Assembly (NCBI GenBank): GCA_021811205.1
Contig: JAJZPK010000075.1
Coordinates: 1-10,815 of the forward strand
Source: Pseudomonadota bacterium
Lineage (GTDB): Bacteria > Pseudomonadota > Gammaproteobacteria > Burkholderiales > JABEVD01
Direction: 5' to 3'
DNA length: 10,815 nt
Both the position numbers and the translations under genes were made by a program. Below are positions 1 to 5,969 of the stretch, in pieces; the stretch's first letter is position 1; every line of letters begins with the position of its first letter. Under the pieces are notes generated by a model. That model saw only the letters and a list, made by a program, of their open reading frames with translations, was not told where the DNA came from and ran no database searches.

Positions 1-27
1 CTTTCTGGCTTGTGCGCTGTTGGCCAT
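1..27 (-). CDS. rpsT: 30S ribosomal protein S20, N-terminal fragment
   Basis: Only the first nine codons are in the window, read leftward from an ATG at 27..25. They translate to MANSAQARK, the typical start of bacterial S20, a primary 16S rRNA-binding protein of the small subunit. A strong Shine-Dalgarno sequence (GAGGAG on the minus strand, 38..33) lies 5 nt before the start. The gene is divergent from murJ, an arrangement common in betaproteobacteria. The rest of the gene lies outside the window, so nothing can be said of its integrity. Confidence 0.88.
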
Positions 28-59
28 GTGTACTCCTCGGAAACTGGGTAAAATCAGAA

Positions 60-88
60 ATCATACGTTTATTCGCTTACTTTGGCAA
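60..88 (-). promoter_or_regulatory. Probable sigma70 promoter of rpsT
   Basis: On the minus strand a -35-like TTGCCA (88..83) and a -10-like TATGAT (65..60) are separated by exactly 17 nt. Each box matches the sigma70 consensus at 5 of 6 positions. The predicted start would lie near position 53, giving a leader of about 25 nt that contains the GAGGAG ribosome-binding site of rpsT. The assignment rests on sequence match and position only. Confidence 0.6.
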
Positions 89-95
89 GACAAAA

Positions 96-101
96 TATAA
101 T
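96..101 (+). promoter_or_regulatory. Putative -10 box of the murJ promoter
   Basis: A perfect TATAAT lies 27 nt upstream of the murJ ATG. No good -35 box stands at 16-18 nt spacing (the 17-nt position reads TCGCTT), so this would be a weak or activator-dependent promoter, or chance. It lies just beside the rpsT promoter on the opposite strand, so polymerases at the two sites would be expected to interfere. The predicted 5' leader of murJ would be only about 20 nt. Confidence 0.4.
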
Positions 102-128
102 GGCCGAATCGCATAAGCCTGGTCCGAC

Positions 129-1664
129 ATGAATCTGCTGAAAGCGCTCGCAGCCACGAGCAGCATGACCCTTCTTTCCCGCATCATGGGTTTTCTGAGG
201 GAGATGATCATCGCCGGGATATTCGGCGCCGGGCTCGCCACCGATGCTTTTTTCGTCGCCTTCAAGATCCCCAACCTGTTGAGAAGGCTTTTTGCCGAAG
301 GCGCATTTTCACAGGGATTCGTTCCTGTTCTGGCCGAATACAAGTCGAGCCGGGGAGAGGGGGAGACGAGGCTGCTGATCGACCATGTTTCGGCCCTGCT
401 CGCCCTCACCCTGTTCGTGGTCACGCTGATCGGCATCGTTGCCGCCCCATGGGTCATTTATGCAAGCGCGCCCGGGTTTTCCGAAAACCCGGACAAGTTC
501 CATCTCACGGTGTCGCTCCTGAGGATCACTTTTCCCTATATATTCTTCATCTCGCTGGTTTCGCTTGCAGGCGGGATACTCAATACCTATAGCAAGTTTT
601 CGGTTCCCGCGTTCACGCCGGTTCTCCTCAATTTCTCCTTCATCGGCTGCGCGCTCTTTCTTGCGCCCATTATGCACCCGCCCGTGCTTGCGCTTGCCTG
701 GGCGGTTTTTCTGGGCGGGATCCTGCAACTCCTTTTCCAGGTGCCTTTTCTGCTGAAGATCAGGATGCTGCCCAGGTTCAGGCTGAACATGAAGGATCCC
801 GGCGTATGGCGCATATTGAAGCTGATGGGGTCCGCCGTGTTCGGCGTCTCGATCAGCCAGGTGAGCCTCCTGATCAACACCATATTCGCATCGCTCCTCG
901 TCACGGGAAGCGTTTCCTGGCTCTATTATGCTGACAGGCTGATGGAGTTTCCTGCCGGCATGCTCGGGGTGGCCCTGGGAACCATCCTGCTTCCCAGTCT
1001 TGCCAAGCATCATGCCGAAAAAAGCCACGATGACTATGCGAAGCTGCTCGACTGGGGGTTGAGGCTCACCTTCATGCTCACCCTGCCTGCCGCGCTCGCG
1101 CTGGCCCTGCTGTCGGCCCCGCTGATTTCCACCTTGTTCATGCACGGCGCTTTCAATACACACGACTTGTTCATGACCAGAAATGCCGTGCTGGCCTACA
1201 GCGTGGGTCTCTTGGGGCTGATACTCGTCAAGGTGCTCGCGCCGGGATTCTATGCAAGGCAGGACATCAAGACACCGGTCAGGATCGCGATCGTAACGCT
1301 CATACTCACCCAGTGCATGAATCTTCTCTTCATCGGCTGGCTCAAGCATGCCGGGCTTGCTCTGGCGATCGGGCTGGGCTCCTGCTTCAATGCGCTGCTG
1401 CTCTACAGGAAGCTCGTCAAGAACGGGATCTATTCGCCGGAACCCGGATGGGGGAAGTTTCTTGCCAGGATCGCATTCGCGCTGCTCGTCATGGGAATCG
1501 TGCTTTGGCTGGGCATGGGCAGCATCGATTTCTGGCTGAAGCGTCCGGTTTCCATGCGCGCATTGCGCCTGACACTGCTCGTGATCGCGGGCGCTTCAGC
1601 CTATTTCGTCGCGCTGAGAATCACCGGGATCAGGCTTGCCGATTTCGCCAAGCGCGGCGCCTGA
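129..1664 (+). CDS. murJ: MurJ (MviN), lipid II flippase
   Basis: A 511-residue polytopic inner-membrane protein of the MOP exporter superfamily that flips lipid II, the undecaprenyl-linked peptidoglycan precursor, to the periplasmic face. The start [18 protein letters not shown] is the family's usual N-terminus and the length matches the E. coli protein (511 aa). Residues corresponding to those needed in the cavity of E. coli MurJ are present: R18, R24, D39, R52 and R270 (in [10 protein letters not shown]). About 14 hydrophobic segments can be counted, with a final pair at roughly 444-497 as in MurJ. No Shine-Dalgarno sequence is visible before the ATG. The gene diverges from rpsT and is followed 34 nt later by fmdB. 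Identification is secure from family knowledge; the flippase activity is inferred. Confidence 0.96.
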   Translation: MNLLKALAATSSMTLLSRIMGFLREMIIAGIFGAGLATDAFFVAFKIPNLLRRLFAEGAFSQGFVPVLAEYKSSRGEGETRLLIDHVSALLALTLFVVTLIGIVAAPWVIYASAPGFSENPDKFHLTVSLLRITFPYIFFISLVSLAGGILNTYSKFSVPAFTPVLLNFSFIGCALFLAPIMHPPVLALAWAVFLGGILQLLFQVPFLLKIRMLPRFRLNMKDPGVWRILKLMGSAVFGVSISQVSLLINTIFASLLVTGSVSWLYYADRLMEFPAGMLGVALGTILLPSLAKHHAEKSHDDYAKLLDWGLRLTFMLTLPAALALALLSAPLISTLFMHGAFNTHDLFMTRNAVLAYSVGLLGLILVKVLAPGFYARQDIKTPVRIAIVTLILTQCMNLLFIGWLKHAGLALAIGLGSCFNALLLYRKLVKNGIYSPEPGWGKFLARIAFALLVMGIVLWLGMGSIDFWLKRPVSMRALRLTLLVIAGASAYFVALRITGIRLADFAKRGA

Positions 1665-1675
1665 TGAGGTATAAT
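1645..1675 (+). promoter_or_regulatory. Putative promoter of the fmdB-aspS operon
   Basis: A perfect TATAAT (1670..1675) lies in the 34-nt gap between murJ and fmdB. The best upstream partner is TCGCCA (1645..1650), 4 of 6 matches to TTGACA but at a long 19-nt spacing, inside the last codons of murJ. Transcription would start near 1682, giving a leader of about 17 nt that still contains the GGAG ribosome-binding site at 1689..1692. Read-through from murJ is equally possible. Confidence 0.4.
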
Positions 1676-1698
1676 GATGTTTTTGTCCGGAGCTTGAC

Positions 1699-1920
1699 AT
1701 GCCTATTTACGAATACAGGTGCGCTTCCTGCGGATTCACCAAGGACTGCATGCAGAAGATGAGCGATCCGCCGCTCTCCACCTGCCCTGAATGCGGCAAG
1801 GAAACCTTTTCCAAGCAGCTCTCCGCGCCCGGCTTCCAGCTCAAGGGCAGCGGCTGGTACGCGACCGATTTCAAGAAGAGCGAAACGAAAACCGAGACCA
1901 AGAAGGAAGAAGCAGCCTGA
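1699..1920 (+). CDS. FmdB-family zinc ribbon protein
   Basis: A 73-residue protein beginning MPIYEYRCASCG, the hallmark of the FmdB/CxxC_CxxC_SSSS regulatory-protein family. Two CxxC pairs (C8/C11 and C29/C32) form the expected four-cysteine zinc site. The segment LKGSGWYATDF near residues 48-58 is the family's conserved distal motif, and the tail is a charged Lys/Glu/Thr-rich, probably disordered stretch. A GGAG sequence sits 6 nt before the ATG. Its stop overlaps the start of the DUF502 gene by one base. In betaproteobacteria such genes commonly precede a DUF502 gene and aspS. The name comes from a putative formamidase regulator; the molecular role is unknown, so I give no gene symbol. Confidence 0.9.
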   Translation: MPIYEYRCASCGFTKDCMQKMSDPPLSTCPECGKETFSKQLSAPGFQLKGSGWYATDFKKSETKTETKKEEAA

Positions 1921-2516
1921 TGAAGCGCTATCTCGTCACGGGACTCCTGATATGGGTGCCGCTCGGCATCACCATATGGGTACTGCGCTTGCTTATCGGG
2001 ACCATGGACGAAACCTTGCTGCTGCTTCCGAAGCATCTGCGGCCGGAGGCGATCTTCGGTTTCTACATTCCGGGTTTCGGCGTCATTCTGACCCTGCTCG
2101 TGGTCTTCCTCACCGGACTCTTCACCACCAACATCATCGGACAAAGGCTCCTGATGTTCTGGGAGGGGCTGCTTTCCAGGATCCCGGTGGTCAAATCGAT
2201 TTATTACAGCGTCAAGCAGGTTTCCGACACGCTCTTTTCCAGCAGCGGGGAGGCGTTCAGGAAGGCGCTCCTTGTCCAGTATCCGAGGGAAGGGTCATGG
2301 ACGGTTGCCTTTCTCACCGGTCAACCGGGGGGGGATGTCGCCAATCACCTGAAGGGCGACTACGTAAGCGTCTATGTGCCGACCACGCCCAACCCGACTT
2401 CGGGCTTTTTCCTCATCATGCCGAGGAAGGACGTCATCGAACTCGACATGAGCGTAGACGACGCGCTCAAGTACATCATCTCCATCGGGGTCGTTCCCCC
2501 CGCCGAAAAAAACTGA
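1920..2516 (+). CDS. DUF502 family inner-membrane protein
   Basis: A 198-residue protein of unknown function. Two hydrophobic segments are clear, about residues 5-26 and 51-74, followed by the conserved [14 protein letters not shown] segment (88-101) and a C-terminal domain with the family motif TTPNPTSG (155-162). I chose the ATG at 1920, which overlaps the fmdB stop (TGATG) and gives the canonical [18 protein letters not shown] start; the reading frame is open further upstream but that part overlaps fmdB and is not family-like. An AAGGA sequence at 1903..1907 may serve for initiation. Position between fmdB and aspS suggests co-transcription, not a known functional link. A run of eight G (2327..2334) lies within the gene, with the frame intact. 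Confidence 0.9.
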   Translation: MKRYLVTGLLIWVPLGITIWVLRLLIGTMDETLLLLPKHLRPEAIFGFYIPGFGVILTLLVVFLTGLFTTNIIGQRLLMFWEGLLSRIPVVKSIYYSVKQVSDTLFSSSGEAFRKALLVQYPREGSWTVAFLTGQPGGDVANHLKGDYVSVYVPTTPNPTSGFFLIMPRKDVIELDMSVDDALKYIISIGVVPPAEKN

Positions 2517-2535
2517 AATTTTTCCTCAAATCATC

Positions 2536-4296
2536 ATGCGTACAGATTATTGCGGCAACATCGATATCAAACATTTGGACAGCACCGTCACGCTTTGCGG
2601 CTGGGTGCACAGGCGGCGCGACCACGGCGGCGTGATCTTCATCGATCTGCGCGACAGGGAAGGGCTGGTGCAGACCGTTTTCGCCCCTGAAAAGGCGGAA
2701 ACCTTCGCGCTTGCCGAGAAGGCGAGAAACGAATACGTGCTCAAGATCTCGGGGCGCGTGAGGAGAAGGCCTGAAGGCACCGTCAATCCCAATTTGAAAA
2801 GCGGCGAAATCGAAGTCGACGTGGATCATCTCGAGATCCTCAATCCTTCACTCCCACCGCCTTTCCTGCTCGAAGACGAGAATCTGAGCGAAACGGTGAG
2901 GCTCACCCACCGCGTGCTCGATCTCAGGCGGCCGCAGATGCAGGCGAACCTGAAATTGCGCTACAAGGTTGCGATGTCTGTCAGGAAATACCTGGACGAG
3001 AAAGGGTTCATCGACATCGAAACGCCGATGCTCACCAAATCTACACCCGAAGGCGCGCGCGATTACCTCGTGCCGAGCCGCGTCCATTCCGGCCACTTCT
3101 TCGCGCTCCCGCAGTCTCCCCAGCTCTTCAAGCAGATGCTCATGGTGGCGGGTTTCGACCGCTATTACCAGATCACCAAGTGCTTCAGGGACGAGGACCT
3201 CAGGGCGGACAGGCAGCCCGAATTCACCCAGGTCGATATCGAGACCTCCTTTCTCACGGAAAACGAGATCATGGAGCTCATGGAGGAGATGATCAGGACG
3301 CTCTTCAAAGAGACCATGGGCATCGACCTGCCGAACCCCTTTCCCAGGATGACGCATGAAGTCGCCATGGCCAAATACGGCTCGGACAAGCCTGACATGC
3401 GGGTGAAACTCGAGTTCACCGAGCTCACCGAGCTCATGAAGCAGGTCGAATTCAAGGTGTTCCGTTCAGCGGCCGACATGGAAGGCGGGCGGGTGGCCGC
3501 ATTGAGGATTCCCGGAGGGGCCGAGCTTTCCAGGAAGGATATCGACGACTACACGGCTTTCGTCGGCATTTACGGCGCGAAGGGACTTGCTTACATCAAG
3601 GTCAACGAAGACGGGCTTCAGTCGCCCATCCTGAAATTCCTGCCCGAGGAAGTCATCTCGAGCATCATGGAGAAAACGGGCGCAGTTCCCGGCGATTTGA
3701 TCTTCTTCGGCGCAGACAAGGCCAAGGTCGTCAACGATGCGCTCGGCGCACTTAGGGTCAAGATAGGCCACGAGAGGGGCATACTCGAGGCTGGCTGGAA
3801 ACCGCTCTGGGTCGTCGATTTCCCCATGTTCGAATATGACGAGGAGGAAAAGCGCTGGGTCGCGCTGCACCATCCCTTCACTTCTCCCAAGGACGGACAC
3901 GAGAACCTGCTCGAGACAAACCCGGGTGCCGCGCTTTCCAAGGCTTACGACATGGTCCTGAACGGCTGGGAAATCGGCGGCGGTTCGGTGAGGATACATC
4001 GTGAGGAAGTGCAGTCCAAGGTCTTCGGTGCGCTCAACATCGGCCCGGACGAAGCGAAGGAGAAGTTCGGCTTTCTGCTCGAAGCATTGCAGTACGGCGC
4101 GCCTCCTCACGGCGGCATCGCATTCGGGCTCGACCGCGTGGTGACCATGATGGCCGGCGCCGAGTCGATACGCGACGTGATTGCCTTCCCCAAGACGCAG
4201 CGCGCCCAGTGCCTCCTGACCCAGGCGCCTTCCATGGTCGAAGAGAAGCAGCTCAAGGAGCTCCACATTCGCCTGCGCGAGCCGGCCAAGCCCTGA
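2536..4296 (+). CDS. aspS: Aspartyl-tRNA synthetase, probably non-discriminating (AspRS / Asp-GluRS-Asn type)
   Basis: A 586-residue class IIb synthetase of normal bacterial length that charges tRNA with aspartate in the cytoplasm. An OB-fold anticodon-binding domain occupies about 1-105. Class II motif 1 is around 157-175, motif 2 around 210-236 (with FRDED at 217-221 and QPEFTQVD at 227-234), an inserted GAD domain at roughly 290-420, and motif 3 around 526-541 (GIAFGLDRV). H30 (RRRDHGG) and G81 (RPEGTVN) are the residues linked to non-discriminating AspRS in Pseudomonas, where discriminating enzymes such as that of E. coli have Leu and Lys. The enzyme therefore probably also aspartylates tRNA-Asn for GatCAB. 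The start gives the usual MRTDYCG; no Shine-Dalgarno sequence is visible in the 19-nt gap after the DUF502 gene. AGG is the commonest arginine codon here (17 of 40 by hand count). Confidence 0.97.
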   Translation: MRTDYCGNIDIKHLDSTVTLCGWVHRRRDHGGVIFIDLRDREGLVQTVFAPEKAETFALAEKARNEYVLKISGRVRRRPEGTVNPNLKSGEIEVDVDHLEILNPSLPPPFLLEDENLSETVRLTHRVLDLRRPQMQANLKLRYKVAMSVRKYLDEKGFIDIETPMLTKSTPEGARDYLVPSRVHSGHFFALPQSPQLFKQMLMVAGFDRYYQITKCFRDEDLRADRQPEFTQVDIETSFLTENEIMELMEEMIRTLFKETMGIDLPNPFPRMTHEVAMAKYGSDKPDMRVKLEFTELTELMKQVEFKVFRSAADMEGGRVAALRIPGGAELSRKDIDDYTAFVGIYGAKGLAYIKVNEDGLQSPILKFLPEEVISSIMEKTGAVPGDLIFFGADKAKVVNDALGALRVKIGHERGILEAGWKPLWVVDFPMFEYDEEEKRWVALHHPFTSPKDGHENLLETNPGAALSKAYDMVLNGWEIGGGSVRIHREEVQSKVFGALNIGPDEAKEKFGFLLEALQYGAPPHGGIAFGLDRVVTMMAGAESIRDVIAFPKTQRAQCLLTQAPSMVEEKQLKELHIRLREPAKP

Positions 4297-4649
4297 TGCG
4301 CATATTGCATGCTTCCTTCCTGGTTTCTAACCTGGAAGCGGCGCATCGCTTCTATACCGATGTGCTCGGGCTGAACAATTTGCCGCGACCTGATCTCGGT
4401 TTTTCAGGCGCCTGGTACGGCCTGGAAGGCGGGCAGCAGATCCATCTCATGCAGCTTCCCGGAGCCGGTGAAGAACAGTCGGGCCACGGCGGACGCGACA
4501 GGCATGTCGCATTCTCCGTCGAGGATCTCGATGCGCTCGTCCTGCGCCTGGTGAAGGCGGATATTGCCTATACCACGAGCCGATCGGGAAGATCCGCGGT
4601 CTTCTGCCGCGACCCGGACGGCAACGCGCTCGAATTCGTGCAATCATGA
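4296..4649 (+). CDS. VOC superfamily (glyoxalase/dioxygenase-fold) protein
   Basis: A 117-residue protein with one vicinal-oxygen-chelate unit made of two beta-alpha-beta-beta-beta repeats. It opens with the typical ILHASFLVSNLEAAHRFYTDVLGL and closes with CRDPDGNALEFVQ. H5, H70 and E113 stand at the usual metal-ligand positions of the fold, and H50 (QQIHLM) may be the fourth, so a metal-dependent enzyme is plausible. The substrate cannot be told from sequence; glyoxalase I, a dioxygenase or a fosfomycin-resistance-like thiol transferase share this fold. The ATG was chosen because it overlaps the aspS stop by one base (TGATG) and starts the domain exactly. Its own stop overlaps the next start by ATGA, indicating translational coupling. 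Confidence 0.85.
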   Translation: MRILHASFLVSNLEAAHRFYTDVLGLNNLPRPDLGFSGAWYGLEGGQQIHLMQLPGAGEEQSGHGGRDRHVAFSVEDLDALVLRLVKADIAYTTSRSGRSAVFCRDPDGNALEFVQS

Positions 4650-5539
4650 AGCCGCTCGCCTCCCTGCTTCTGCTTGCCCTCATCTGGGGATACAACTGGG
4701 TGGTGATGAAATCCGCCTTGCCTTTCATCGGGCCGTTCCAGTTCGCCGCGATGCGTACCTTTTTTGCAGCGCTCCTCATGCTGTTCATGCTCGTTCTGCT
4801 TCGAAAGCCGCTCAAGCCTAGTCATCTTGCCAGAACTTCACTGATCGGCCTGCTCCAGACGAGCGGCTTCACAGGACTCATTGTGCTTGCGCTGGTCACC
4901 GGCGGTGCCGGGAAAGTCGCCGTGCTGTGCTATACCATGCCCTTCTGGGTAATGCTGCTCGCATGGCCGCTGTTGGGGGAAAGAATCAGGGGAATGCAGT
5001 GGCTCGTGGTGGCGCTTTCCTGCGCCGGACTCGTTTTCATTTTGGAGCCATGGCACATGGCCGGAAGCCTTTTGAGTGACTTTTTGGCCATATCCGGGGG
5101 ATTGTGCTGGGCGTTTTCCGTGATCGCCGCGAAGAAGCTGCACAAGGCTGCGCCCGACATGGATCTCCTGTCATTCACGACCTGGCAGATGCTGATCGGT
5201 TCGATCCCCCTGGTTCTCGCAGCGCTTCTCCTGCCTGCAAAACCCATCGTCTGGACCCATTACCTTTGGGGCGCCGTGCTGTACAACGTGGTGCTCGGCA
5301 ATGCGCTCGCCTGGCTGCTTTGGCTCTATGCCCTGAAGAACCTGAAGGCGGGCACGGCCAGCATGGTGTCCCTGCTCGCCCCGGTGATCGGCGTGTTTTC
5401 CGCATGGCTGCAGCTTGGTGAAGTGCCAACCGTCTCTGAAGGGGTGGGCATGGTCCTGATCGGGCTGGCGCTTGCCTTGATTGCCTATCTCGGGATGCGC
5501 AGGCATGAAGCGCCCGATCCGGCGATTGCGCAGGAATGA
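4646..5539 (+). CDS. EamA/DMT-family transporter
   Basis: A 297-residue inner-membrane protein with about ten hydrophobic helices arranged as two tandem EamA domains (roughly 4-132 and 146-285). The first helix has the LIWGYNWVVMK pattern typical of drug/metabolite transporters. Each repeat ends with its expected motif: PFWVMLLAWPLLGE in the first half and APVIGVFSAWLQLGE in the second. Members export or import amino acids, metabolites or drugs; the substrate is not predictable. The start overlaps the VOC stop by four bases (ATGA, 4646..4649) and the stop overlaps the DUF2147 start in the same way. A functional link with the VOC protein is possible but not shown. Confidence 0.92.
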   Translation: MKPLASLLLLALIWGYNWVVMKSALPFIGPFQFAAMRTFFAALLMLFMLVLLRKPLKPSHLARTSLIGLLQTSGFTGLIVLALVTGGAGKVAVLCYTMPFWVMLLAWPLLGERIRGMQWLVVALSCAGLVFILEPWHMAGSLLSDFLAISGGLCWAFSVIAAKKLHKAAPDMDLLSFTTWQMLIGSIPLVLAALLLPAKPIVWTHYLWGAVLYNVVLGNALAWLLWLYALKNLKAGTASMVSLLAPVIGVFSAWLQLGEVPTVSEGVGMVLIGLALALIAYLGMRRHEAPDPAIAQE

Positions 5540-5967
5540 AGCGCCTGCTCTTTGCCGTATTTCTGCTTTTCTCATGCGCTGCGCATGCTTCACCGGAGGG
5601 CCTCTGGCAAGTCATCGGAGACAAGAGCGGCTTGCCCGAGGCGCTGGTCAGGATCAGCGTCCATGAGGGCCTTTATGAGGGGGAAATCGTCAAGCTGCTT
5701 CCACGCCCCGGAATCGATCCCGATGCGCTTTGCGAGAGCTGTCCTGGAAAATTGAAAAACAGGCCTGTGGCCGGACTCACCATCTTGACCGGCATGCGCG
5801 AGGAGGGGGAAGAATACAAGGGCGGCGAAATCCTCGATCCCGATTCGGGAGAAACCTACCATTGCAGCATGAAGCTCTCCGCAGACGGCAGCAGGCTTCT
5901 GCTGCGCGGCTACATGCTGATCCCGCTTTTCGGGCGCACCGAAACCTGGATCAGGGAAGCACCCTGA
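5536..5967 (+). CDS. DUF2147 exported protein
   Basis: A 143-residue protein of unknown function. The first 18 residues form a signal peptide (MKRLLFAVFLLFSCAAHA) with a likely signal peptidase I site after AHA. A lipoprotein reading using C14 is less likely because the residue at -2 is Phe. The mature part begins SPEGLWQVIGD and ends GRTETWIREA, the two conserved ends of the DUF2147 lipocalin-like beta-barrel family. C66 and C69 (CESC) plus C110 could form disulfides in the periplasm. The stop is only 2 nt from the convergent valS stop. It overlaps the transporter gene by ATGA, so it is the last gene of the plus-strand operon. Confidence 0.88.
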   Translation: MKRLLFAVFLLFSCAAHASPEGLWQVIGDKSGLPEALVRISVHEGLYEGEIVKLLPRPGIDPDALCESCPGKLKNRPVAGLTILTGMREEGEEYKGGEILDPDSGETYHCSMKLSADGSRLLLRGYMLIPLFGRTETWIREAP

Positions 5968-5969
5968 GC

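Noticed and set aside
309..1349. A 346-codon minus-strand open frame opposite murJ.
   Set aside because: Shadow of a real membrane protein gene: its composition (Glu, Arg, Gln, His) is what the complement of hydrophobic codons gives.
1791..1919. Upstream extension of the DUF502 frame by 43 codons.
   Set aside because: It overlaps fmdB completely and is not family-like; the internal ATG at 1920 gives the canonical start.
3466..4266. A 266-codon minus-strand open frame opposite aspS.
   Set aside because: Antisense to conserved AspRS motif 3 and the GAD domain; no family resemblance.
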